Numbered from the stretch's first letter, positions 31,401 to 38,580 are shown. The stretch is 64,000 bases of DNA from RGIG1681 sp045657465 (GCA_045657465.1 JAZOTD010000014.1:1-64000); one strand, 5' to 3'. Numbers and translations are program-made. Notes: a model not told the origin generated them from the sequence alone.

Positions 31401-34400
31401 CATTTATGTCATCTCTAATAGCATTAATTCTATCTTGCTCAGTAATATTAGTTCTTGCAGTTGTTCCAGCTGTTGTAACAGCTTGTCCTCCATTATACCC
31501 TCTTTCAAAATTCTTAATTTCTTGCAAATCTTCTTGATAAGCTCTTTCATCCCAGCCATAACTTGTTTCTTGAGCTTGTAAATCTGCTAATTCTTTATTT
31601 TCGTCTATAGACCTATTTTCAAAGCCTTTATCTTCAAGTTCTGCAATTCTTGCAACACGTTCGTTATGTTGTTGTTCTGCTGAATCATGATCATATTTTG
31701 CAACTCTTTCACGAGCATCCAAATAACGTGCTTTGTCATAATCTTCTTGTTTTTCAGATGATGCAGCATTTCCATATTCATTAGCAAGCCCTAAAGCTTC
31801 ATAATCTCTATCTTTATGTAATTCTCTATATCCACCAGCAGCTGTTTCTTGTTTATCCATATTTTCAATTGCTGCAAGATCATTAAAGAACCCTTTATCA
31901 ACAGCCTTCATTGGCATATCATCAGAAACACCAGCTGCTGCCATCATTGATTGACGTTTTGCTTCAAGCTGTGGATTTATTTCTTTCATTTGTTCACTAG
32001 CAAGTCTTCTTGCAGCTTGATTTGTATATTGATGTCTAGAATTACCCTCACTTAAAGCCGACAAAATTTCAGCATCTGACGACCCAGAAGTAAGTCCCTT
32101 TCTTCCTAAGAATCCAGCACCCCAGTTCATTGGGTTTGTGTCTGCCAAATCTTTTCTTGCTTGAGCCAAGAGGTTTGCATCGTTTCCAAGCATACTTTCG
32201 TTTTGTAGCCACTTATCAGCCATAATACTTGATCTTTCATCACTGATTGCATCATTAATTTCATTGTATTTTGCAACTTTATCAGCATCAAAGGCATCAC
32301 CAATTCCGCCAGCCATATTAGTTGCCATGCCATCAGTCACGCTTGAAACAGCATTTGTCATTCCATTAGTTACACTTGAAACAGCGTTAGTTACACTACC
32401 AGCAACGTTTGAAACAACATCACCAACGCCTTTAGCAACTGCACCACCAACTTCACCGACAACATCAAGACCAACTGCAACAGCTGCACCTACTCCGCCG
32501 CCTGCTTCACCAAGAAGTTCACCAGCACCTTCACCAAGAAGATCACCCATGCCTTCACCAGCTATATCTGCAAATGCATCCATACCACCATCAGCAAGAG
32601 CATCTAAGCCACCATCGGCAATAGCAGAAGCACCTTCAGCCAACAGGTCATCGCCACCACCAGCCATAAGAGCTGCAACAGCGTCTCCGCCTTCCATATC
32701 GCCAACCATAGCTCCGAGCATATCGCTACCTTCACCTTCCATCAAACCACCAAGGCCTTCTTCACCAAGTGGTCCACCTTCGCCGGTGATTGCGTCTTCT
32801 AAGCCGCCTTCTTCAGTGTCAAGTCTATCTGCTCCTTCATCATCAATATATTCATCACTGCCGTCTGCTACGCTTGTTTCGTCTGTTGACTCATCATCGC
32901 CTTCACGTTTTTTACTGCCTCCACCGCCGCCTTTACCTTCTTTTTGTTGTTTCTTTAAATCACGTTGTTTTTTAGCATCAAGAGCAGCTGTTACAAACGC
33001 AGCACCAGGAATCATTCCACCAGCGGTTTGAAGTGCTTTGTCTTTTGCATCCAAAAGAGCCTTTCCTGAAGCAACTTCACCCGCTTCTTTCATGGTTTTT
33101 TGAACATTTTTCTTAGTTTTTTCACCAGAATCAAGAACGTTATCGGCTCCTTTTACTCCCATAATCTGCGTGATAACCTTTGGAAGTTCATCAATCATTG
33201 TGAATGCAACTAACAAGAACAATATATATGTGTAAGAGTTAAGCATTTTTGCTGTTAGCTCATCAGAACCAAAAAATGGAAGGTTTGACAATGCTTTCAA
33301 GAAATAACTGCCTGATGTTGCTATATCTGCCGCCGTAAAGATGTTTGACATTGATCTAACAGGAGCAAGCAATACAAAGAATGCATTGATACCCAAAATT
33401 ACACCATAAGTGCTTAAAACTTTGCCAATCAGTGGGTCTTGAATTGATGATTTAAACCTAGTTCCGCTATCAAGCACGATTGTTGAAGCAACCGCAGGCA
33501 TTGCTATGTAATACAATGTTATTTCGTAGAAACGTTTGATAATGCCCCAAAGAGCCGTTCCCAAAATCTTAATAATAAGTGCACCAGCAATAATCATAAT
33601 CCAGAATCCAACAGAAATTGGACTTGAAACCTTTGCTGGATCATAGAATGTTGAAAGTGCAATAGCGTTGATGCTATCACCATCAAAGAAATAGTCAAAA
33701 GCCAAGCTGTCAGAAATGAAAACTTTGTTTACTCGAATATCTTTGCTTACGTCAAAAAGGTTTGATATCAGTTTTAAACGCATATTCCACAAATCTGGGA
33801 ATGGAATATTAAAGTCGAATGCAAACCTACCAAATGAATTTGGAGCAAGTTCATCACGATAGAACCCAACAATAACTTGCTTTTTGAGATTTTTTGAATA
33901 ATTTAAGAACGCTTCTCTATTTGCATGAGTGTTTCTAGTTTGAATGTTTTCATATGATTTGTAATCATAAAGCAATGTTGTTGTAACAGTTGGCAACAAT
34001 TCAATATTAGTGATATCATCATCTGTTTCAAGCTTATAGATTGTTGCAACATATCTGTCACCGTCATACAAATCATAGCTAATTTCATCTTTTCCCCAGT
34101 TGAAGTTTGCAGCATTAACACCAAACATTGCAGTGTCAATTGGTGTTGTGTCTTTTATAAGATCATTAATATTATTACTTGAATTATAAATGTCATACTT
34201 AACAATCTTATTTTCGCCTGAAATGTAACCTGATAAATAGCTGTAATAATTTATATCAAAGAAGATTGTTGATTGAACATTTGCAGAGTTAGTAACCTGC
34301 TCACCCGCATCTCGTTCAACCTCAATAGGTTTAGCGATTTTTAGTCCGTTTGAATAACTAAACAATGATTCTCTGTTTGTATAGAATGACAAATTCATAT

Positions 34401-37191
34401 ACATGCTTTGTGAGAACAACATATCGTCACCGTCTTTGATTTCGATATATTGCATATCAACGGTTCTAAACACTGATTTATCTTCAGCTGAGCCGAGTTT
34501 TGAATTTGTGATTTCAAACAAATCAAGACTCACATTTGGAGTTACTGTTGTCTTAATTTTTGTTCCATCTTTTGCCACATAATATGCCGCCAAATCAACT
34601 GTGAAAGAAACAGTTTTAAACTCAGCAGTTGATGGACCACTTTTCACATCTAATGTCCTTGATTTTGCATCACCCAAGCTACTTGCTCCAGTAGAAGCAT
34701 TAATCGTTCCGGCATCATCAACTCCAGTGATTTCATGAATATAAATTTTAGAATTCTTTCCAATATTAGCACCAACAACAAAATAACCACCAGCACTTGT
34801 CACAAACAAGAACTTGTCATCGTCATTAAATGCAGTGCCATCATCTTTTTCAAATTTTACACCAGCATAAGATGCGGTTGTGCTTGTATTGTTTAAGTTA
34901 TTTCTAAGGTTAATAGTCAAGTTTTCAACCGAATTATCAGTCATGGTGATTTCTTGACCACTGTCATTAACAAAATAATATGCAACTTCATTTGTGTCTG
35001 GTGTCACACTGTTATAAAGTGAACCCGAAACACCTTCAATTGCCATTGATGTAACGCTATATGGAATTGCTGCTCCGTCAATAGAGTTATCTTCTGGATC
35101 CTTCAAAAGACCTGTGTTTAAAGCTATTAAATTTTCAGCATATTGATAAATTTGAGAGTTCTTTTCAAGTTTGTAATAATGTGGTGCATCAAGTTTGATA
35201 TTTTGCACATAATTTTCTATATCAGTACCAAATGAACCCAACAATGATCCCGTTGAATTTGCACGAGAAAGTCCGCTATTGATGTAAGTTGGTCTACCAT
35301 GCCCAGTACCTTCCAAAAATCCCTTTGCAACAATTACACCACGATAGTTATTTGCCAAAAATTCTGACTTGAATTTCATTGTAATTTGACGATCTTCATC
35401 AAACCAACTCTTTCCGTTTACAAGTGGAACATATTTTGTTTGACCATCTTCAATAACCTTCCAACACATGAGATATACAGCACCTTCAAGTTCGCTTGAA
35501 GTGTTGTAGTGTGCCATGTAAAGTTGGTTGCCCATATCAACGTCATTGCCAAGATCTGAATATGCAACAACGAATGGCAAAACTTCTTCTTTTTTATCAT
35601 TAAGAACCGTTGATGATGCTGCGATTGAATTATAACCATTTGCAACAGTTACAAGGTTTACACCTTTTTTGCCAGCATTTTCACCATCAGTTAAGGTTTC
35701 ACCTGTAATCCATCTTGATTCTGGAAAGTAACTGCCATGTTCCCACTTAATTGAAGAAGATGTTGCATCAACAATATAAAGATCCGCTGTGTTGTTACTG
35801 ATAAAGTCAATAACGTCAGCCATTACTCTATACTCTGCTTGTTTTCCAACAAAACCAAATTGACCATTGTCAAAATATGGAGATGTTTCATCTGAGTTAA
35901 ACGACAATTTTGCATTAGATGTTCCAGAAATGCCCATCTTTGACAAAATATCACTATAAACCATTTGGAATGATTGAGCCATATCAAACTCAGTCGTTTC
36001 CATATAAATTGAAGATGCACCCCAAGTGTTATAAGCAGCTGTTATAACTGCACCCGGGCCAAAGCTATTTAAGTTAATACCAGAAATGAATGATTGGGTG
36101 CCAAAGCTTTCCATGTCGCCCTTAAGGTCTTTCCAGAGGCTTTCAACTGTACCACCAGTCAACCCTTGATTAGCATTTATTGCAGTGTTTTTGCTGAGAA
36201 TTTTTCCACCCAAAACATTGTTTAGATAATAATACATTCCCTCTTTTTCAGCATACGTGCATCTAACCAAGAAGAACTTAGTTGATCCATCAACTTTAAG
36301 CCCTACACAATAACCAGAAAAGTTTGTTGATTCACTAGGAACGACAATATCAAAAACTGTGTCAACAGTGTATTTTGTGCAACGTGGAGCCCCCACTGAT
36401 GTTTTTCCATAAATTCTCTCTAAATATTCACCATAATCAGAGATATATTCACACTTGTCAGTATCTGAATGGGTTGTTCCGTTTGAGAATAGCACAACTT
36501 TCTTAAGTTGGTTGTCAACATAAAACGTAACCTGCTGCGAAACTGGAGCTTTTTTGCCACTATTGGCATACACTCGATATTTGTTGCCCTGTTCTGCAGC
36601 AATTGAGAATAGCGTTCCACCAAATGTCGACGACATGTTTAAGTTGAGTGCACCAACCAGTGAGGCCAAGATCGCATTTGAAGAAATGATTCCAAGAGTG
36701 AGAACCAATGGGAAAACCAAAACAAGCAAGAATGCCTTGAATGAGTCTCTAAAGATTTGTATCTTTGAGTTTCCACTCTTGCCATCACCCGTTGCATATT
36801 TCCATTCGCTTTTAACGATCGAGAAAATTACAAAGATAACCAACAGAAGAATAAACACACCAACCATTGCTCTGAACACATCTTGAACTGTGTCGTTATA
36901 CAAGAATTGGAACAATAAGTCATTGTCGGTTGCTCCTTGCAATGTCTTTCCGCCAGGTTTTAGCCAATAATCAAGACCAATCAGCTTCTGTATGAAATAT
37001 TGCATAAAATCAACAACAGCCAAAAGCCACTTGATCATGAAATATAAGCCTTCGCAAATAAAATTCCAAAACCAAACTACTAGCTGGCCAATTGAATACC
37101 AACCAAAACCTGAACATTCAACAATTTCAGGCTCCATGGTTTGAGCTGCAAATAAACTTTGAATAAATGTTAAAACTCTGCCAAAAGACAT
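22459..37191 (-). CDS. Giant VirB6-like protein with ~3,560-residue predicted cytoplasmic coiled-coil tail (4,910 aa)
   Basis: The start used is ATG 37191 (MSFGRVLTF), which has GGGGGAA 4-5 bases upstream. The frame is open 13 codons further. Core: membrane segments near 47-70, 98-124 and 145-182, then YRVYANSGKKAP (near 203-215), an outer region to about 1195 with VIVAKGFLEG and RPTYINS (near 616-640). The second membrane block spans about 1197-1338 (YYIAMPAVAS, TYGVILGINAFF). The tail (about 1345-4910) follows: basic linker, acidic and Gly/Ala-rich stretch (about 1420-1635), charged helices, Asn/Ala-rich 12-residue repeats (near 2010-2050), IDxNxxx heptads (near 2070-2137), coiled coils, four repeated modules (about 2330-3070), a Thr/Pro-rich linker and long helical stretches to the end. 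Basic residues after the last helix favour a cytoplasmic tail. No enzyme domain recognised. Confidence 0.75.
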   Translation of the reverse strand: MSFGRVLTFIQSLFAAQTMEPEIVECSGFGWYSIGQLVVWFWNFICEGLYFMIKWLLAVVDFMQYFIQKLIGLDYWLKPGGKTLQGATDNDLLFQFLYNDTVQDVFRAMVGVFILLLVIFVIFSIVKSEWKYATGDGKSGNSKIQIFRDSFKAFLLVLVFPLVLTLGIISSNAILASLVGALNLNMSSTFGGTLFSIAAEQGNKYRVYANSGKKAPVSQQVTFYVDNQLKKVVLFSNGTTHSDTDKCEYISDYGEYLERIYGKTSVGAPRCTKYTVDTVFDIVVPSESTNFSGYCVGLKVDGSTKFFLVRCTYAEKEGMYYYLNNVLGGKILSKNTAINANQGLTGGTVESLWKDLKGDMESFGTQSFISGINLNSFGPGAVITAAYNTWGASSIYMETTEFDMAQSFQMVYSDILSKMGISGTSNAKLSFNSDETSPYFDNGQFGFVGKQAEYRVMADVIDFISNNTADLYIVDATSSSIKWEHGSYFPESRWITGETLTDGENAGKKGVNLVTVANGYNSIAASSTVLNDKKEEVLPFVVAYSDLGNDVDMGNQLYMAHYNTSSELEGAVYLMCWKVIEDGQTKYVPLVNGKSWFDEDRQITMKFKSEFLANNYRGVIVAKGFLEGTGHGRPTYINSGLSRANSTGSLLGSFGTDIENYVQNIKLDAPHYYKLEKNSQIYQYAENLIALNTGLLKDPEDNSIDGAAIPYSVTSMAIEGVSGSLYNSVTPDTNEVAYYFVNDSGQEITMTDNSVENLTINLRNNLNNTSTTASYAGVKFEKDDGTAFNDDDKFLFVTSAGGYFVVGANIGKNSKIYIHEITGVDDAGTINASTGASSLGDAKSRTLDVKSGPSTAEFKTVSFTVDLAAYYVAKDGTKIKTTVTPNVSLDLFEITNSKLGSAEDKSVFRTVDMQYIEIKDGDDMLFSQSMYMNLSFYTNRESLFSYSNGLKIAKPIEVERDAGEQVTNSANVQSTIFFDINYYSYLSGYISGENKIVKYDIYNSSNNINDLIKDTTPIDTAMFGVNAANFNWGKDEISYDLYDGDRYVATIYKLETDDDITNIELLPTVTTTLLYDYKSYENIQTRNTHANREAFLNYSKNLKKQVIVGFYRDELAPNSFGRFAFDFNIPFPDLWNMRLKLISNLFDVSKDIRVNKVFISDSLAFDYFFDGDSINAIALSTFYDPAKVSSPISVGFWIMIIAGALIIKILGTALWGIIKRFYEITLYYIAMPAVASTIVLDSGTRFKSSIQDPLIGKVLSTYGVILGINAFFVLLAPVRSMSNIFTAADIATSGSYFLKALSNLPFFGSDELTAKMLNSYTYILFLLVAFTMIDELPKVITQIMGVKGADNVLDSGEKTKKNVQKTMKEAGEVASGKALLDAKDKALQTAGGMIPGAAFVTAALDAKKQRDLKKQQKEGKGGGGGSKKREGDDESTDETSVADGSDEYIDDEGADRLDTEEGGLEDAITGEGGPLGEEGLGGLMEGEGSDMLGAMVGDMEGGDAVAALMAGGGDDLLAEGASAIADGGLDALADGGMDAFADIAGEGMGDLLGEGAGELLGEAGGGVGAAVAVGLDVVGEVGGAVAKGVGDVVSNVAGSVTNAVSSVTNGMTNAVSSVTDGMATNMAGGIGDAFDADKVAKYNEINDAISDERSSIMADKWLQNESMLGNDANLLAQARKDLADTNPMNWGAGFLGRKGLTSGSSDAEILSALSEGNSRHQYTNQAARRLASEQMKEINPQLEAKRQSMMAAAGVSDDMPMKAVDKGFFNDLAAIENMDKQETAAGGYRELHKDRDYEALGLANEYGNAASSEKQEDYDKARYLDARERVAKYDHDSAEQQHNERVARIAELEDKGFENRSIDENKELADLQAQETSYGWDERAYQEDLQEIKNFERGYNGGQAVTTAGTTARTNITEQDRINAIRDDINDQSGMAFIAAQYGISAESSDQEITNFLHNHPDAFGQSKADHLDKRLSNRLNMGTGIVAANGGTVDTTVSAAADTNDVSGNAANNTENAPKANNVENADNAPKANNAENADNAPKANNAENANTAATAQNAENTEKADQTLADNNAKIDANNAKIDENNGTIDANNAKIDENKSTIDANNAKIDENKSTIDANNAKIDENNGTIEANKGKMEENDATIAENDKEIAKNNKEIASNETKISKKEDEIKQLEAANAGLDPEADADKIAANQVKIDAKKAEIGDLKEENQAFEEDTAQRTQQNTTLEGENTQLGDQNTTLEAENVQMEEQNATLQKDNEARLAENKKYEEENLKVLGDASDTVAETDNKEVEANNAAIAENNELIKVGEEEIAAKGKEVFDSSDKIDQLVASGELDGSKVVQADWSGGKSVNAVTDAAEAEKLGVMSAADVKVAKETVDARKEDIVELKNENTALETANENAVADPNAELSEGDKELLGTVGSKESNIDYLNKEMDETSKTIDRYKSTNGKIEKNFENGNKVVEAMLKSGEVDESQIEYHTFNGQQIASLKNGAVNKNGVKLIDDNGRLTDAGTDANDKARELAGVGENEGAYIKSSVAAKEIQRYDGHQSIISREETQLKALEESKTAMAGASNAIEVQEAANNVKIAENNSHRTALMNVALGGDELVRAALEQGGIDESQVAYVDFDGQQIATLKDGAVDKDGNRIVGKDGSNTGALDEFRKKYGKDTTYGGIGVVKESLLRKDLEDYNNYGAENDQLRENNAGLARLKSNNNAVAETSARLNGEKAENADALKLTSNVGGITGTDLAATGGSTSTTVTHRLSGVKPQVIGNQTVPGGATGGATGGASNSPTFNINNGWGDAKANESGFALANDARVQAIMQNAAESNKNWNGHFEMAGSGVIKEDIFGKALESQDTNQNWWNDSSYGSYLKNLDNVVNYDVEGARGRADIARGRVQEIEQDIAKNGDPTGYKAASLQQANEDLRHYESSEQSYQHALGKMFEYEASVGGQYSNITKSSGLNYSDDGSGIKADASDLAEGYVSAQELLDKKDFGKTQEYLNNSRDQLFESTRTIHGLVASGAIGADQVKRVQTNTGAFAFAVDDNAVDKDGVKLAEKYKDRGVMSLSQAKTSVAILNDVDTAYKNAENMPSHVLRDQKSGVAIGLAELKNGGRPTDYKATAVPTSTRTQTKPTAGTNAGGVTTNVTTPQVKETAGSSTSASAARLNSVAGANGPRYEVNGRDADVAKRAYNADAVNATSRADKFVAFANVIRNQSATNVGRAVGLKAINAQLGGIQNAQLSEQTKEALIVSSFNAVRRKAYEAADEETKKQMLKDYDVAGAVDEKGNISFAVSKGGVQTGVASVDATNKAFEEIMTSDQVSAESINKAISSTGNQKRIATVLSLNAALGVDYSKVASGDITSLQDENIVSMVSSNKKYDGVVAEAMLAHIVGNKDKNPKQFEQFKRDFGIFDEEQLKDPATHERVIDQISRLRHADGANMINTMDTKAFAPELANTMRSQAQAGKLTITAWDMASKETQQDQTENVQAIRAGVIREDLAAAEKRMSIKAVQENEANAMINALASTDVDNKSYLVGKMVGALSTTDAKKLEGLDDNAKLAAIAKLDSGAQNAALGALKDNMDSEAYSSMLHATASKGMLGISAEDRAKLQAQTAKLGIDANKLSYFDVQQRLSGGTTKSIASAVEKEAASERDATKLVESQGHLVSQEQIQKEIAENSANQATASAFANAYAGKINLVDSDEEAEIRRQEAIKVVKGKVEGIDDKSSMKDIEAAIDGDVLLQAQVYMAGNSAVNLLNKQRLASGMAVKNDIYAKHIMSDPIIYHQAKKRFRQENHGKELDEVDSMTRNSYLTTNFKSSINPARLIMVEAEANAALDNIKVTKETDIEKLDRQIISQMSTSQFTELNNEAKRENYGDEVAGINAVKASILQKNSKDLAPAVNPATMGTQEKAQYDFTRNLLQQMTRGGNNSEILVNAYNNTNLFNKGQIDKEIDERFKQLLAKAGKKAEGNEAMQAKLKAQATIETLNTHEDYKETLITYAAADVTRTMDENTKNAKYADIAKSSKSLDAMVVKQLGTRENNAENYKAAMNELLNSNEQFKNSMYGKLTASLNPNNANISETERNALFDQNAYATGGKSDKTAIKNLDQWLSTYAASGGKETGNVLLSSKKKLPGKSAAYDNWNKFIDKKVADIKGKKGEYANMSVEQRKAEVAKLEKQYIGRADTESMSNDELETYLDQQSKNKEMAFKVGDFTKLYKKNGKVGKVKSADVLNVITKNGLDAHSGFNVLTGKRQKDDDSEKAIVQKQHMDDYQTAENNLTKFKATAAMRTSSTMLNQQSFEATAKNYGVKAASVDKQAKAEMTKKYGKKVDYANLTTDQQSDFAKFREQAMQAKLLKKKQVAAKKVANDSKDESYSVSHGIRETEIRYRAKKFNEQESVVSKTGKKARSGEAKITKIQQNYGQAQNNFNAVAEFNRQFKGSAREYKAQFKAMFGENSAQSKALDKIYSQKGLNANLDKKSASIQMREVMKHFEAELNKAEKRMMYKSKYIPANARPYVGETLRSAAGKRERALQHNTLEDYSDAMKHMSSSKQNKKSFDDAFAGLSTAMRAKLFEGMTEKGKQDFHKMDDGKKYEFVQKKLEIGHNKAENVIKKNNFFGYDNDVYLKLNGVAVKRTKEDKETKEFIKKLPKEKAIEYKQYTAEQERIVKNITKCSKAFQEARTKQETASPSDKVKLEKEMGNYVKFMKQYQEELEVVTKKKKDIVNEVSQNVHAGDVRKGLGITRGNGQSAFKDYNVMYRPEPGMPLQPVREGSPQERAMNLAASRFILRHRTQLQNMCKTDLYKDVQTIDRYTKQQLDKLSNDFGRVVGSVKNFQEYIKGRIKELEAENKSANAEVIKKLTSEIERSKASENQLKKDLSTTGIQLSGISKKVTAQSSVKPKK
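28000..30180 (-). repeat. Four dispersed copies of a ~100-residue module in the giant tail
   Basis: Copies near residues 2340, 2485, 2625 and 3040 of the 4,910-residue protein share a helix ending in L[VK]xSGxxD or similar, then QV, a G-containing strand pair and [GN]AVDKDGVKL. Examples: LVASGELDGSKVVQADWSGG; LKSGEVDESQIEYHTFNGQQ then NGAVNKNGVKL; LEQGGIDESQVAYVDFDGQQ then DGAVDKDGNRI; LVASGAIGADQVKRVQTNTG then NAVDKDGVKL. Coiled-coil stretches separate them. The first copy is the most divergent. Family unknown to me. Confidence 0.7.
30790..30980 (-). repeat. 42-base tandem repeats encoding IDxNxxx heptads
   Basis: About four and a half units of 14 residues, each two heptads (NNAKIDE then N[NK][GS]TIDA). 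Ile and Asn recur at fixed spacing as IxxNxxx. DNA units are still similar (CATCAATCTTTGCATTATTT-like), so the array is recent or under gene conversion. Confidence 0.85.
31041..31161 (-). repeat. 36-base tandem repeats encoding Asn/Ala-rich 12-residue units
   Basis: Three to four copies of a unit reading NAPKANNAENAD in the giant protein, with near-identical DNA around TTATTAGCTTTTGGTGCATT. Low-complexity and probably disordered linker immediately before the heptad array. Confidence 0.8.
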
Positions 37192-37300
37192 AATTCCCCC
37201 GATTTTAGCCATTAACTTTAGTGTGAGCAAAAAGTCAGTTTTTACCTAAATTTTTTTACTAAAATTTTTGAGCTAAATAAAATATATATTATACATGAGT

Positions 37301-37330
37301 ATTATATCATAATGCGCCAAAAATAGACAA
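37301..37330 (-). promoter_or_regulatory. Probable promoter of the giant VirB6-virB4-VirB6-VirB6 operon
   Basis: Minus strand TTGTCT (37325-37330), 18 bases, TATAAT (37301-37306). It would give a leader of about 100 bases to the ATG at 37191. A second TATAAT lies slightly downstream. Confidence 0.5.
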
Positions 37331-37506
37331 ACAAAAGCAGGTCAAAACCTTGATTTTTTTTAATTTTTTTGTGACAAAATTCAATGATTTTTTTTTGCTA
37401 AATTTTAAAATTATATTTTAAAAACTATTCAGTTTCGTTGTAGTCGATTTTTTCAAAAATGAGATTTTTTGTTTTGAAAAAATTAAAATTTTGCCAAAAT
37501 TTTTTC

Positions 37507-37547
37507 AAGAAAAAAATTGCACAAAATTTTAAAAATTTGTGCAATTT
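37507..37547 (-). terminator. Probable intrinsic terminator upstream of the giant operon
   Basis: 12-bp stem AAATTGCACAAA (37514-37525) with TTTGTGCAATTT (37536-37547), 10-base loop, followed on the minus strand by TTTTTTC. It would insulate the giant operon from pilin transcription. Confidence 0.6.
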
Positions 37548-37661
37548 AACCAATAATGTTTTTATGTGTTTTTATTAAAATTATAAATTTAAAAATTATT
37601 TTATTTTGTAAAAAATGAAATCTTTGTTGATTTTTTTTACAAAATATTGTGTTTTTTTTGC

Positions 37662-37690
37662 AAAATAAAAACACGCTGTTTAGCGTGCTT
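37662..37690 (-). terminator. Intrinsic terminator of pilin-2 gene
   Basis: CACGCT (37672-37677) pairs with AGCGTG (37682-37687), followed on the minus strand by TTTTTATTTT, 20 bases after the stop codon of the VirB2-like gene. Confidence 0.65.
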
Positions 37691-37706
37691 TTATTTAGCG
37701 TACTCC

Positions 37707-38048
37707 TTATGGTTTAACCAAATTGTCGCTTGTGTCTTCGAACAATTTTTCTACATATTGTCCGTTTAAGATGATTTGGATAACTGCAACGAAAACGATA
37801 GCAATCAAAATACCAACGATAACATTGATAAGTTGACCTCTTGTTTTCTTCTTTTCATCATCTTCTTCAGCTTTAGCATATTTAACACCAATTGTGATGC
37901 CGTAGAACATACCAAGAACCAAAAGAATTGACATAAGAACAGGTAAAACGATGTTTACGATTCCGATAAATCTTTTATAACCTTGGTTTACAATTTCATC
38001 TTCTTCGCCAGCTGCTAAAAAACTGATAATGCTTAATAATTTATTCAT
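37707..38048 (-). CDS. VirB2/TrbC-like T4SS pilin subunit, paralogue 2
   Basis: 113 residues. A hydrophobic N-terminus (1-14) is followed by two transmembrane helices (about 27-53 and 73-94) joined by a strongly charged loop (KYAKAEEDDEKKKTR), the hairpin layout of VirB2-type pilins. The segment MFYGITIGVKYAKAEE ... LINVIVGI matches the neighbouring 98-residue protein almost position for position, so the two are paralogues. An AAAGGAG site precedes the ATG. Its own promoter (TTGCGA-N17-TAGACT) and terminator suggest independent expression, as expected for a pilin needed in many copies. Family call is from architecture and T4SS context. Confidence 0.7.
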   Translation of the reverse strand: MNKLLSIISFLAAGEEDEIVNQGYKRFIGIVNIVLPVLMSILLVLGMFYGITIGVKYAKAEEDDEKKKTRGQLINVIVGILIAIVFVAVIQIILNGQYVEKLFEDTSDNLVKP

Positions 38049-38092
38049 AATTTTCTCCTTTTTGTTTAAAAATTACTTAATCGACTAATTAG

Positions 38093-38121
38093 AGTCTATC
38101 ACACTGAAAATGTTTTCGCAA
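38093..38121 (-). promoter_or_regulatory. Probable promoter of pilin-2
   Basis: Minus strand TTGCGA (38116-38121), 17 bases, TAGACT (38093-38098), about 45 bases before the ATG. Confidence 0.4.
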
Positions 38122-38222
38122 ATAAATTTGGGCTATTTTTAAAATTTTTTAATTTTTTTTGTAATTCTTTATTTTTAGTATTTCACACTCACTTAAAAAT
38201 TATGCACAAATAACAATTTTTA

Positions 38223-38519
38223 TTATCCGTTAATCCACGCAGTAAGTGGTCCACGAATCGCATAGATAACAGAAATCAAAATAACAACTGTTACTGCACC
38301 TATAATAAAGTTTACGAGAGTTTTTTGAACATTTGCCTTTTCACTCGCCTCTTCACACTTTGAATATTTAACACCTAAGAAAATTCCATAAATCATTGAA
38401 AGTGCCAAAACTATCGAAAGTGCAACTGGACCAACAACAGTAATTCCATTATAAAGTGGGTCTGTTACATTCTCCCCAGAACCTGCAATAAATGGCAATA
38501 ATGCTAAAATATTGTTCAT
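38223..38519 (-). CDS. VirB2/TrbC-like T4SS pilin subunit, paralogue 1
   Basis: 98 residues. Hydrophobic N-terminus (1-13), helix about 27-50 (PVALSIVLALSMIYGIFLGV), charged loop KYSKCEEASEKANVQK, and helix about 68-88. Shares the YGIxxGVKYxKxEE...L[IV]NxI[IV]G pattern with the 113-residue protein at 37707-38048. The gene lies first in the minus arm, back to back with virD4. AGGAGAG precedes the ATG. The single Cys in the loop is absent from the paralogue. As for its partner, the pilin assignment is by topology and neighbours. Confidence 0.7.
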   Translation of the reverse strand: MNNILALLPFIAGSGENVTDPLYNGITVVGPVALSIVLALSMIYGIFLGVKYSKCEEASEKANVQKTLVNFIIGAVTVVILISVIYAIRGPLTAWING

Positions 38520-38551
38520 AAAAACATCTCTCCTATCATTTTACAATTCTT

Positions 38552-38580
38552 ATCTTATCAAATTGAAAAAAAACACGCAA
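38552..38580 (-). promoter_or_regulatory. Probable promoter of pilin-1
   Basis: Minus strand TTGCGT (38575-38580), 17 bases, TAAGAT (38552-38557), in the divergent intergenic region shared with virD4. Confidence 0.4.

Larger units (their letters stand above)
37192..37706. other. 515-base AT-rich gap between the pilin-2 gene and the giant VirB6-like gene
   Basis: No supported gene. On the minus strand it holds, in order, the pilin-2 terminator (37662-37690), T- and A-runs, a second strong hairpin with a T run (37507-37547), a sigma-A type promoter (37301-37330) and a leader of about 100 bases before the GGGGGAA ribosome site. The promoter just downstream of two terminators suggests that the giant gene and the four-gene unit are expressed separately from the pilins. 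Confidence 0.6.

Noticed and set aside
32264..33031. Plus-strand open frame of 255 codons rich in Pro and Ser
   Set aside because: It is the mirror of the Gly/Ala/Glu-rich stretch of the giant minus-strand protein. The codon bias of GGx/GCx codons keeps the other strand open. No ribosome site.
22459..37191. Giant coiled-coil protein as a phage tape-measure protein
   Set aside because: Neighbours are T4SS ATPases and pilins, not phage genes, and the N-terminal 1,340 residues match the VirB6-like paralogues.
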